The position numbers were made by a program, and so were the translations under genes. The notes below the pieces were generated by a model that saw nothing but the letters and a program-made list of their open reading frames with translations, was not told the origin of the DNA and searched no databases. 64,000 nt of DNA, from NCBI RefSeq assembly GCF_017833525.1, contig NZ_JAFICD010000001.1:2480001-2544000 (forward strand). Reading direction: 5' to 3'. Positions 1 to 7,560 of the stretch are shown one piece after another (the first letter of the stretch is position 1; each line of letters starts with the position of its first letter). The stretch is from Duganella sp. 1411 (GTDB lineage Bacteria > Pseudomonadota > Gammaproteobacteria > Burkholderiales > Burkholderiaceae_D).

Positions 1-246
1 GGACAGTGGGTGCATGTGGCAATCACCTTGTCGGGCTCGACCGCGACCTTGTACGTCAACGGCGCCGTGGTCGGCACCAACACGGCGATGACGCGCGCGC
101 CGTTCCGCCTGGACGACGGCGACAAGAACTGGCTCGGCCGCTCGCAATATCCGGCCGATCCCTACTTCAACGGCAAGCTGGAGGAATTCCGCATCTACAA
201 CGGCGCCATGACGGCGGCGCAGGTCGCCGCGCTGGCGGTGGCGTAA
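1..246 (+). CDS. LamG / concanavalin A-like domain protein, C-terminal fragment
   Basis: The reading frame is open from the first base and stops with TAA at 244-246, so only about 81 C-terminal residues are visible and the start lies outside the window. The residues read as the end of a LamG jelly-roll: GQWVHVAITLSG, then a TLYVNGAVVG strand, then NWLGRSQYPADPYFNGKLEEFRIYN and a final AQVAAL helix. That is the usual 'W.HVA.T..G....LYVNG' and 'G..DE.RIYN' pattern of LamG domains, which bind carbohydrate or protein in secreted or surface proteins. The rest of the protein and its enzymatic role, if any, cannot be judged. No clear terminator follows, although 256-277 can form a GC-rich hairpin without a T-tract. 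Confidence 0.75.
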   Translation, partial: GQWVHVAITLSGSTATLYVNGAVVGTNTAMTRAPFRLDDGDKNWLGRSQYPADPYFNGKLEEFRIYNGAMTAAQVAALAVA

Positions 247-424
247 GGCATGGGCGGGCCGGCGATCCGGCCGGCCCCGGCCGCGCGCGGACTTGATTTG
301 CGTCCCTCTGTCCCGAACTAATAAGAGTTAGCCGAGCGAATCAACTACAATACGTGTCATAAGGGTTATCATCCGTATGACTGATCCGCTTTATTCACTA
401 ATTTTATAAGACTCTTATTGCGCT

Positions 425-1696
425 ATGCGTCGTCCATCTAAAGATTCATCCCATAAATTGTCTGTCGAAAGCCAGCGCCTCGTCACCTACGCCCAGGCGG
501 TCGGTCAAGCGGCCAGCCGGCTGGAGGAACGGTCGTGGGAACACAGCCTCGATGCACAGCTCCAGAAACTGCTTAAAACCGGCCACCAGGACACCATCGA
601 CGCCACCCTCAACGCGCTGTTCAAGGAAGACCTGAACGCCTACGACGTGCTGATGGATGGCGTCGAGGCGGTCAGCGAATCGAGCAGCATCACCATCGAC
701 ACCGCCGACGGCGTCGCCAAGCAATACGACGTGCTGCTGGTGGCCGCGCCCATCCTGGCCTGGACCCGCTTCTCGATCGCCTCCGGCGCCATCCCGGCCG
801 ACATCCTGACCACCCTGTCGGCGCATTTCAGCGCCCACCTGCTGGCCGACGGCACGCGCATGGCGATGTCGCCGACCTTGTTCTCGATCGACCAGCTGCC
901 GCGCAGCCACGTCGAGACCTACGGCAAGGTGCACAAGCTGGCGCAGGCCGCGATCAAGGGCACGGCGCTCAAGGCCGACACCAAGGTGCCGGAGACGGCG
1001 CCGTTCCTGGCCGACACGCGCTACCTGCTGGCGGCGGTGGTTGCCCCGGCCGGCGCCCCGCTGTTCCGCTGGCAGATGCCCGCCAACCAGAGCAACTTCG
1101 CCAACGAGCGCGCCACCGCGCTGGAGCAGTGGCGCGAGCAGGTCACGCCGACGGTGACCCGTCTGCTGCCCGGCTGCGGCATCGAGCTGCTGCTGCCGGA
1201 GGCCTACTACATGGCGTGCCGCGAGGCTGACAAGCTGATCCGTCCGGTGTCGATCCGCGCCGCCGTGCACTACCTGACGCATACCCTGGCGGTCGAACCG
1301 TCGGAGCTGCGCGCGGTGATCGCCGGCTTCGGCGAGGAAAACGCCGATGGCCAGATCGACGAATACCGCGTGGCGTTCACGCAGCGCTCGGCGTCGGACG
1401 TGATCTACGGCGTGGTGTGGCCGCTGTACGGCCAGGAGGACGAGGAAGGCACGCCGCCGGAAGGCCCGCTGCAAGGCGGTCCGGGCGGCGTGGTGCAAAA
1501 GCCGGTGACGCCGGTCGACGAGATCGTCGCGCACCTGAACGCGGCCGGCATCACGCAGATCAAGAAGCACGCCGAGCGCTATGTGGCCGAGTTCTGCGAC
1601 GATTGCGGCGCGCCGTTGTTCGCCGACCCGGTCGGCGAGCTGGCACATGCCGAAATGCCGGAGGACGCGCCCAGCGGCACCGAGCATTTCCATTAA
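425..1696 (+). CDS. DUF2863 family protein
   Basis: A 423-residue protein of no known function. The whole length resembles the DUF2863 family, which is largely restricted to Burkholderiales: a basic N-terminus, then 'LV..A.AVGQAASRLEERSWE', a central acidic/hydrophobic domain, and a C-terminal stretch with a Cys pair (CDDCGAPLF near residue 391). No signal peptide or membrane segment is seen, so it is probably cytoplasmic. It is transcribed alone, behind a 178-bp AT-richer gap and ahead of a strong bidirectional terminator. ATG 425 is the only reasonable start because the upstream frame closes quickly; the ribosome site is weak. The family assignment is from memory of the family. Confidence 0.7.
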   Translation: MRRPSKDSSHKLSVESQRLVTYAQAVGQAASRLEERSWEHSLDAQLQKLLKTGHQDTIDATLNALFKEDLNAYDVLMDGVEAVSESSSITIDTADGVAKQYDVLLVAAPILAWTRFSIASGAIPADILTTLSAHFSAHLLADGTRMAMSPTLFSIDQLPRSHVETYGKVHKLAQAAIKGTALKADTKVPETAPFLADTRYLLAAVVAPAGAPLFRWQMPANQSNFANERATALEQWREQVTPTVTRLLPGCGIELLLPEAYYMACREADKLIRPVSIRAAVHYLTHTLAVEPSELRAVIAGFGEENADGQIDEYRVAFTQRSASDVIYGVVWPLYGQEDEEGTPPEGPLQGGPGGVVQKPVTPVDEIVAHLNAAGITQIKKHAERYVAEFCDDCGAPLFADPVGELAHAEMPEDAPSGTEHFH

Positions 1697-1720
1697 AAAA
1701 AGCCCTTCGGGGCTTTTTTT
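1695..1720. terminator. Bidirectional rho-independent terminator
   Basis: A-tract, GCCC, TTCG tetraloop, GGGC, then seven T. The element is symmetric (A7 on one side, T7 on the other), so it can end both the DUF2863 gene (+) and the small membrane-protein gene (-). The TAA stop of the minus-strand gene lies inside the T-run. Confidence 0.9.
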
Positions 1721-2084
1721 ATTTTGGGGTCGGTTGAGGTTGCGATTGAGGCTGCGGGAGATAAATGACGATCGGCGCCTGGGCTTGCGGTGCGGGCTGG
1801 GCCGTCGCCGGCCGTGCCTCGAACGACCTGTTGGCCGCGAAATACAAGCCGCCGAAACCGATGAACATGCCGATCATCGATGCGACCATCCAACGGTAGC
1901 CCTCGGCTGACATCTTATGCATTTCGGCGCGCAAGATCTCGATATCGGCCTTCGTCGCTAACGTCGGCACGATTGCATCGATATGCGCCTTGAGCGCGAA
2001 AACCTCGCTGATATCGGCCTTCGTCGCTAACGTCGGCACGATTGCATCGATATGCGCCTTGAGCGCTGACACTTCGCTGTCCAT
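1719..2084 (-). CDS. Small coiled-coil, single-pass membrane protein with internal repeat
   Basis: 121 residues. The N-terminal 50 residues contain the same 19-residue helix-forming segment twice (ALKAHIDAIVPTLATKADI). A further short helix (EILRAEMHKMSAEGYRW) follows, then one hydrophobic span (MVASMIGMFIGFGGLYFAA, about residues 70-88) and a Pro/Gln-rich tail. The architecture resembles DUF1640/CCDC90-like or phage-type coiled-coil membrane proteins ('ATKADI..LRAEM..' is common in them), but the family is not certain. The repeat is encoded by a recent DNA duplication (listed separately). The stop overlaps the shared terminator. The start is ATG at 2084 with only a weak AGGG close to it. Confidence 0.65.
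   Translation of the reverse strand: MDSEVSALKAHIDAIVPTLATKADISEVFALKAHIDAIVPTLATKADIEILRAEMHKMSAEGYRWMVASMIGMFIGFGGLYFAANRSFEARPATAQPAPQAQAPIVIYLPQPQSQPQPTPK
1941..2078. repeat. 69-bp tandem duplication inside a coding region
   Basis: Units 1941-2009 and 2010-2078. The first 57 bp of each unit are identical. The last 12 bp differ at four positions. 69 bp is 23 codons, so the frame is kept and the coiled-coil gains one unit. Confidence 0.95.
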
Positions 2085-2112
2085 GCCCTAAGCTTAGACC
2101 AGATTCCGCCCA

Positions 2113-2577
2113 CTACCAAGCCGAAAACGGGTGTTTAATCAGGTTCGAATTGAGGTAGCGCAGGTCATCCGTGACCTCCTGCGCCACCCACTCCGGCCTG
2201 TCGAACACCTGCTCTTCCGAACCCAATTCGATCTCCGCCACGACCAGCCCGGCATTGGCGCCGAGGAACTCGTCGACCTCCCAAACATTGCCGGCGAAGT
2301 CAATGCGGCGGCGGTACTTTTCGATCAGCGGCTGCTCGCACAAACCGTCGAGCAGCTCGACCGCGTCGGCCATCGGGATCGGATACTCCCACTCGCCGCG
2401 CGTGGCGCCGACGTTGCGGCCCTTGATCGTCATCACCGCCCGTTCGCCCTCGATGCGCACTCGCACCACCCGCTCCTTGTGCGACGACAGATAGCCCTGG
2501 CGGAAAAACACCGGCTCGCCCAGGGCCTTCCAGGCGTCGCCGCGCACCAGGAACTTGCGCTCGATCTCGACGCCCAC
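2113..2577 (-). CDS. CYTH domain protein (class IV adenylate cyclase / triphosphatase type)
   Basis: 154 residues, the length of a single CYTH domain. It begins with the signature VEIERKFLV (E-x-E-x-K), followed by RQGYL, a VRVRIEG strand, a TIKG strand and EKYRRRI, and ends with a VAEIELGSE strand. These charged residues line the tunnel that binds triphosphate and divalent metal. Family members hydrolyse inorganic tripolyphosphate or thiamine triphosphate; a few make cAMP. For small stand-alone bacterial CYTH proteins tripolyphosphatase is the likeliest activity, but that is inference. The GTG start at 2577 lies two bases after the stop of the peptidase gene, so the two are almost certainly co-transcribed and translationally coupled. 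Confidence 0.85.
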   Translation of the reverse strand: MGVEIERKFLVRGDAWKALGEPVFFRQGYLSSHKERVVRVRIEGERAVMTIKGRNVGATRGEWEYPIPMADAVELLDGLCEQPLIEKYRRRIDFAGNVWEVDEFLGANAGLVVAEIELGSEEQVFDRPEWVAQEVTDDLRYLNSNLIKHPFSAW

Positions 2578-2579
2578 GG

Positions 2580-3707
2580 TCAGTAGTCGTCCAGCGACAG
2601 CAGGATCGGCTGCAGGATCGCCGCGCCCAGCGCCGCGCTGCGCGCGCCGTTCCAGCCCACGTGCGGATCGGGCAGGTCGGCGTTGTCCTTGAACGGCATC
2701 TCCAACGTCAGCGCCAGGCAGCCGAAGTGGTGGCCGACATACTTGGACGCCAACGTCAGCATGTCTTCCTTGTACTTGCTGGCCGCGTAGCCGACCTTGT
2801 CCTGGAAGTCCGGGCTGGCGTTTTTGTAGCGGTCGATGAAGGCCTGCTGCTTGGCGCGGCGCTCGTCGCTGAAGTTCTCCAGCATCTCGTTACCGGCCAC
2901 GAAGTTGTACGGCAGCGCCTCGTCGCCGTGGATGTCGAAGAACATGTCGATGCCCGTCTCGTGCATCTTCTGCTTCACGTACAGCACTTCGGGGCTGCGC
3001 TCGACCGATGGCGTCATCCACTCGCGATTGAGGTTGGCGCCGGCCGCGTTGGTGCGCAGGTTGCCGCGCACCGAGCCGTCCGGGTTCATGTTCGGCACGA
3101 TGTAGAACACGCAGCGCTGCAGCAGCTTGCGCGCGATCGGGTTCGAATCGTCGAGCAGCGTATCGATCAGGCCTTCGATGAACCATTCGGCCATCGACTC
3201 GCCCGGATGCTGGCGCGCGATGAACCAGATTTTCTTTTCCGCTTGCGGCTTGCCGATGACGACCAGATTCATGTCGCGGCCGTCGACCGTGCTGCCCAGA
3301 TCGAGCACGCGCGCCAGCGGGTTCTCGGCCACTTCGCCCAGCAGGCGCAGATGGCGCTCGAACGAATACGGCTCGAAGTAGGCGTAGTAGACGCTGTCGA
3401 GGTCCGGCGTGTGGCGGATCGTCATGACGGCGCCGTCGAAGGTGGTCGGCACGCGGAACCAGTTCTCGCTGTCGTAGCTGGCCACGGCCTGGTAGTCCTC
3501 GTAACCCTTGGCGTAGGTGGCCTGGCCCGCGTTGAGGAAGCGCATCGTGACCTGCTGGCCGCGCGCGCCCTGCAGGCGGAAATGGAACCACTGGTGGATG
3601 TCCGCGTGCGAGTCCTTGCGCAGATTCAGTTCGATGGTGGCGGCGCTGTCGGCGCGCAGCACCTCGATGGCGCCGGAGTCGAAGTTCTGGCTGATTTTGA
3701 TGGTCAT
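2580..3707 (-). CDS. M14-family cytosolic-type zinc carboxypeptidase
   Basis: 375 residues. A beta-rich N-terminal domain (about 1-115, typical of cytosolic carboxypeptidase-like proteins) precedes the peptidase domain. Zinc ligands are readable: H167 and E170 in ARQHPGES, and H260 in FFDIHGDE. The general-base Glu is probably E336 in LTLEMPFKD. NPDG (208-211), GNLRTN (215-220) and GANLNREW (223-230) are the usual substrate-binding segments. There is no signal peptide, so it acts in the cytoplasm. Eukaryotic relatives remove C-terminal glutamates; the bacterial substrate is unknown. It is first gene of a two-gene operon with the CYTH protein. Confidence 0.85.
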   Translation of the reverse strand: MTIKISQNFDSGAIEVLRADSAATIELNLRKDSHADIHQWFHFRLQGARGQQVTMRFLNAGQATYAKGYEDYQAVASYDSENWFRVPTTFDGAVMTIRHTPDLDSVYYAYFEPYSFERHLRLLGEVAENPLARVLDLGSTVDGRDMNLVVIGKPQAEKKIWFIARQHPGESMAEWFIEGLIDTLLDDSNPIARKLLQRCVFYIVPNMNPDGSVRGNLRTNAAGANLNREWMTPSVERSPEVLYVKQKMHETGIDMFFDIHGDEALPYNFVAGNEMLENFSDERRAKQQAFIDRYKNASPDFQDKVGYAASKYKEDMLTLASKYVGHHFGCLALTLEMPFKDNADLPDPHVGWNGARSAALGAAILQPILLSLDDY

Positions 3708-3736
3708 GTCGATCCAATAAGTGAATACCGATCACG

Positions 3737-5230
3737 CTATTTTACCAGCATGCTCCCCTCCCGCCGGTAGCGCAGGTGCCAGGACAGCGCCTGCTCCAGC
3801 ACATGCGGCGTCTGGCCGCCGCCGGCGAGCGCGGCCTCGAAATAGGCGCGCAATTGCGGCCGGTAATCCGGGTGCGCGCAGCGCTCGATGATCAGCGGCG
3901 CGCGTTCGCGCGGCGCCAGCCCGCGCAGGTCGGCCAGTCCCCATTCCGTCACCAGCACATCGACATCGTGCTCGGTGTGGTCGACGTGGGCGGCAAACGG
4001 AACCACGCTGGAAATGGCGCCATCCTTGGCCACCGATTTGCTGACGAAGATCGCGATCTGGCCGTTGCGCGCGAAGTCGCCCGAACCGCCGATGCCGTTC
4101 ATCATATGCGTGCCGCCGACGTGGGTCGAGTTGACGTTGCCGTAGATGTCGAATTCGAGCGCCGTGTTCAACGCGATGATGCCCAGCCGCCGCACCAGCT
4201 CGGGGTGGTTGCTGATCTCCTGCGGGCGCAGCACGATGCGGTCGCGATAGCGTTCGATATCGCGGATGAAGCGCGCATGCACCGGCGCCGACAAGGTGAT
4301 CGAGGACGCCGACGCCATCGCCAGATGGCCCGAGTCGAGCAGCTCGATGGCGCTGTCCTGCAGCACCTCGGAGTACATCGTCATGTCGCGGAACGGCGAA
4401 TCGAGCAGCCCATGCAGCACCGCGTTGGCGATGGTGCCGATGCCCGCCTGCAGCGGCAGCAGCTCCGGCCCCATGCGCCCCGCCGCCACCTCGCCCGCCA
4501 GGAAGGCGATCACGTGGCGCGCGATGGCGTCGGTCTCTTCATCCGGCGGCAGGGCGTTGGACGGGCTGTCCGGGCTGTCGGTGATGACGATGGCGGCGAT
4601 GCGCTCCGGGTCGACCTTGATGGCGGTGGCGCCGATGCGCTGCCATGGCGCCAGCAACGGGATCGCGCCGCGGTGCGGGCGCTGGCCGGGCACATAAATG
4701 TCGTGCAAGCCTTCCAGCGCCAGCGGCGCGTTCAGGTTGATCTCGACGATGATGCGCCCGGCCTGCTGCGCGAACCCGGCGCTGTTCCCGACCGACATGG
4801 TCGGAACGATGCCGCCGTCGGCGGTGATCGCGACCGCCTCGATGACGGCGATGTCGATCGGTTTCAGGTCGCCGGAGCGCAGCTGTTCGGCCGTCTCGGA
4901 CAGATGCTGGTCGATGAACATCACCTCGCCGGCGTTGATCTTGCGGCGCAGCGCGGCGTCCGACTGGAACGGCATGCGCCGCGCGACGACGCCGGCGTTG
5001 GCCATCAAGCCGTCGCTGTCGTTGCCGAGCGAGGCGCCGGTCAGCAGCGTCAGGTTCAGCGGCGCGCGGCGGGCACGCTCCACCAGCGCCAGCGGCAACG
5101 CCTTGGCGTCGCCGGCGCGGGTGAACCCGCTCATGCCCACGCTCATGCCGTCTTCAAACAGCGCGGCGGCGTCGCTGGCGCTCATCACCTTGTCCATCAG
5201 CGCGGGGCGGCGGATGCGGTCTTCGTACAT
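3737..5230 (-). CDS. Acetyl-CoA hydrolase/transferase family protein (succinyl-CoA:acetate CoA-transferase type)
   Basis: 497 residues, the usual length of the family. Recognisable features are GMSGFTRAGDAKALP near residue 32, the catalytic glutamate E288 in TMYSEVLQD, and the acyl-CoA-binding stretch GNVNSTHVGGT (364-374) followed by NGIGGSGDFARN. In class I CoA-transferases this Glu forms the acyl-CoA thioester intermediate. The enzyme would move CoA between acetate and succinate or propionate, or hydrolyse acetyl-CoA, in central carbon metabolism. The start at 5230 has a good AAGGAAAT site. It is divergent from a LysR gene 96 bp away, which probably regulates it. Confidence 0.88.
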   Translation of the reverse strand: MYEDRIRRPALMDKVMSASDAAALFEDGMSVGMSGFTRAGDAKALPLALVERARRAPLNLTLLTGASLGNDSDGLMANAGVVARRMPFQSDAALRRKINAGEVMFIDQHLSETAEQLRSGDLKPIDIAVIEAVAITADGGIVPTMSVGNSAGFAQQAGRIIVEINLNAPLALEGLHDIYVPGQRPHRGAIPLLAPWQRIGATAIKVDPERIAAIVITDSPDSPSNALPPDEETDAIARHVIAFLAGEVAAGRMGPELLPLQAGIGTIANAVLHGLLDSPFRDMTMYSEVLQDSAIELLDSGHLAMASASSITLSAPVHARFIRDIERYRDRIVLRPQEISNHPELVRRLGIIALNTALEFDIYGNVNSTHVGGTHMMNGIGGSGDFARNGQIAIFVSKSVAKDGAISSVVPFAAHVDHTEHDVDVLVTEWGLADLRGLAPRERAPLIIERCAHPDYRPQLRAYFEAALAGGGQTPHVLEQALSWHLRYRREGSMLVK

Positions 5231-5326
5231 ATTATTTCCTTAGTGCACCGATTAGATGGAAGCAGTATAAAATCGGGCCACCAGTCGCCGCATGACTTAA
5301 TTTCCCATTTTCCAGTCGAAAAATTC

Positions 5327-6244
5327 ATGGATCTTCGCTCGCTGCGTTATTTCGTCGAAACCGTCCGCCTCAACAGCTTCACCAAGGCGGCGGAAGCGCT
5401 GCACGTGACGCAGTCGACCATCAGCAAGATGGTGCGGCAGCTGGAGCGGGAGGTCGGCGCCCAGCTGTTGATACGCGAAGGCCGCGCGCTGACGCTGACC
5501 GACACCGGACAGGCGGTGTACGCGCGCGGCGAGGAAATGCTGGCGACCATGCGCCGGCTGGAGCTGGAGGTGCGGGACACCCAGGCCGTCGAGCGGGGGC
5601 GGCTGGTGGTCGGCATCCCGCCCATGATCAACCTGCTGTTCACGCCGGCGCTGAAGGCTTTCCGCCAGCGCCATCCGCGCATCGCGCTCGCGCTGCAGGA
5701 AGACACCGGGCAGGAGGTCGAGCGCAAGGTCGCCGCCGGCGAACTGGAAATCGGCATGACCGTGCTGCCGGCCGACGCCCGGCTCGAACTGGAGACGGCG
5801 CCGGTCGCCAGCTACCCGATCTGGGCGGTGGCCGCCAGCGGCACCTTCCAGGCCAACCGCGCCACCGTCGCGCTCAAGGCGCTGGCCGGCGCGCCGCTGG
5901 TGATGCTGACGGATGATTTCGCCCTCACGCGCGCATTGCGGCTGGCTTTCGGGGAGGCGGGATTCGAGCCGGTGATCGCCGCGCAGAGCGGCCAGTGGGA
6001 CTGGCTGGTGGCGATGGCGTCGGCCGGCGTCGGCGTCGCGCTGCTGCCGGAGCCGTTCGTGCACCGGCTGGCGATCGGCCACCTGGACGCCGTGCGGCTG
6101 GTCGAGCCGGCGCTGCAATGGCAGGTGGCCCATGTGTGGCGCCGGCGCTACCTGTCGCACGCGGCGCGCGCCTGGCTCGAGGTGTGCCGCGACGTGCTGG
6201 GGACCGCGCCGCCGGCGGCCGGGCACGGGCGATCGCCCCGATAG
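5327..6244 (+). CDS. LysR-family transcriptional regulator
   Basis: 305 residues. The N-terminal winged helix-turn-helix is textbook: MDLRSLRYFVETVRLNSFTK, then AAEALHVTQSTISKMVRQLE and a GAQLLIREGRALTLTDTG wing. A long linker helix and a two-lobe effector domain follow (RLVVGIPP, EIGMTVLP, GVGVALLPE). The ATG at 5327 is chosen because it starts the conserved MDLRSLRYF motif; the frame is open far upstream only because of GC bias. It is divergent from the CoA-transferase gene, the normal arrangement for a LysR regulator and its target. The effector is unknown; an organic acid or acyl-CoA-related compound is plausible. Confidence 0.92.
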   Translation: MDLRSLRYFVETVRLNSFTKAAEALHVTQSTISKMVRQLEREVGAQLLIREGRALTLTDTGQAVYARGEEMLATMRRLELEVRDTQAVERGRLVVGIPPMINLLFTPALKAFRQRHPRIALALQEDTGQEVERKVAAGELEIGMTVLPADARLELETAPVASYPIWAVAASGTFQANRATVALKALAGAPLVMLTDDFALTRALRLAFGEAGFEPVIAAQSGQWDWLVAMASAGVGVALLPEPFVHRLAIGHLDAVRLVEPALQWQVAHVWRRRYLSHAARAWLEVCRDVLGTAPPAAGHGRSPR

Positions 6245-6301
6245 CACCGGCCCTGGCGGCGCGCGCCCGCTATTTTTTCAGCGGCTCGACCAAGGTGCTC
6301 T

Positions 6302-7405
6302 CTACGCGCCCGCCTGCGGCAGTTCATGGATGGCGACGCCCTCGATCGGATCGACCGGCAATTGCCACGGCCGCAATGCGATCATCCGCATCGTATCGTC
6401 GTAGCCGGCCCGCCAGCGCGCGCCGATGCCGGCCGCGCTGAAATCGATATCCTTGGTGTGGTCCTCGTCGCCCAGGCGCGGCGCCTTGAGCGAGACGACG
6501 TGCATGGTGGTGCCGCAGCCCCAGCGCGCCAACTCGCGCGCCTCGCCGGCGTCGAAAGCCGACTGGGGCAACTTCAGCGCCAGCTGGCGGATCACATGGC
6601 GCAGCCGGTGCAGCTTGCGCTGCTGCTCGAGGTGGCTGGCGCGGCTGGCGTACTGGATCTCCTTTTGCTTGTCGAGCACCTGCATCACGCTTTGCGGCTC
6701 GCTGCCGTCCGGATTCCACACCTGCACCGAAAAAATCACCGAATCGCGGCGCGGCTCGTCGTCCAGCACCGCCTCGATCGGCGTGTTGGAATAAATACCG
6801 CCGTCCCAATACGGCTCGCCGTCGATGCGCACCGCCGGAAACGCCGGCGGCAGCGCGCCGGAGGCCATCACGTGGATCGCGCCCAGTGGTTCGTGGCGGG
6901 TGTCGAAGTAGCGCATGGCGCCGCTGCGGGCGTTGACCGCGCCCACCGTCATGCGCATCGCGTCGTTGTTGAGCACATCGAAATCGATCAGCGCATCGAG
7001 CGTGGCGCGCAGCGGCGCGGTCTGGTAGAAGGAGGCGCGTTCGATGCCCACGTGCGCGTCGGGATTCCACCACGCGGCGGGATTCGGTTCGAAAAAGGCC
7101 GGGATGCCCTGCCCCATCGTGACGGCGTTGGCGAGGCCGCGCGGCAGGGCGGTGAAGCCCAGCGCGTTGCGTTCCATGCGGCGCCAGAACTCGCGCAGCC
7201 GGTCGAGCCGATGCTCCGGCCGATTGCCGGCGATGATGGCGCCGTTGATGGCGCCGATGGATGTGCCGATCACCCAATCGGGCTCGATGCCCGCCTCGTG
7301 CATGGCCTGGTAGACGCCGACCTGGTAGGCGCCCAGCGCGCCGCCGCCCTGCAGCACGAGCACGGTCTGGCCGGGAATGGCGAGTGTATCGGCGGGTTGT
7401 GTCAA
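6302..7405 (-). CDS. Patatin-like phospholipase (DUF3734-type)
   Basis: 367 residues from a TTG start at 7405, chosen because GGAGG lies five bases upstream. The frame is open to 7474, but that extension is a translation of a repeat element. Patatin motifs are present: oxyanion loop VLQGGGALGAYQVGVYQA, nucleophile elbow GTSIGAING (Gly-x-Ser-x-Gly), and the catalytic Asp in PYWDGGIYSNTP. About 130 C-terminal residues form a conserved extension typical of the DUF3734 patatin subgroup. These are serine lipid acyl hydrolases; many in this group act on membrane lipids or polyhydroxyalkanoate-linked pathways. No signal peptide is seen. Neighbours (catalase upstream, LysR convergent) give no functional link. 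Confidence 0.88.
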   Translation of the reverse strand: MTQPADTLAIPGQTVLVLQGGGALGAYQVGVYQAMHEAGIEPDWVIGTSIGAINGAIIAGNRPEHRLDRLREFWRRMERNALGFTALPRGLANAVTMGQGIPAFFEPNPAAWWNPDAHVGIERASFYQTAPLRATLDALIDFDVLNNDAMRMTVGAVNARSGAMRYFDTRHEPLGAIHVMASGALPPAFPAVRIDGEPYWDGGIYSNTPIEAVLDDEPRRDSVIFSVQVWNPDGSEPQSVMQVLDKQKEIQYASRASHLEQQRKLHRLRHVIRQLALKLPQSAFDAGEARELARWGCGTTMHVVSLKAPRLGDEDHTKDIDFSAAGIGARWRAGYDDTMRMIALRPWQLPVDPIEGVAIHELPQAGA

Positions 7406-7438
7406 GAGAACCTCCAGCGGCTGGTCAATAGCATCATT

Positions 7439-7530
7439 GTAGGGCGGATTAGGCGGAACGCCGTAATCGGCCATCGACGAGCCGCCGACGGCGCACCGAT
7501 GGCCGATTACGCTGCGCTAATCCGCCCTAC
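7439..7530. repeat. 92-bp double-hairpin intergenic repeat, copy A (full)
   Basis: Bounded by GTAGGGCGGATTAG (7439-7452) and its exact inverse CTAATCCGCCCTAC (7517-7530). Each arm also folds on itself (GGCGGATTA or GGCCGATTA against TAATC-GCC). It lies between the catalase gene and the patatin gene, both on the minus strand. The same 92-bp length recurs at 43422 and 47906. Confidence 0.95.
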
Positions 7531-7560
7531 GTGCTACTCGTTACATGCCACCACCTCGCA

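Noticed and set aside
256..277. GC hairpin after the LamG gene as an intrinsic terminator
   Set aside because: The stem is plausible but no T-tract follows.
3776..5326. Possible 517-residue N-terminal extension of the LysR protein
   Set aside because: It lies antisense to the CoA-transferase gene. LysR proteins begin with the MDLRSLRYF helix, found at 5327.
7406..7474. N-terminal extension MADYGVPPNPPY of the patatin-like protein
   Set aside because: It is translated partly from repeat copy A. The TTG at 7405 has a GGAGG site and gives the expected N-terminus.
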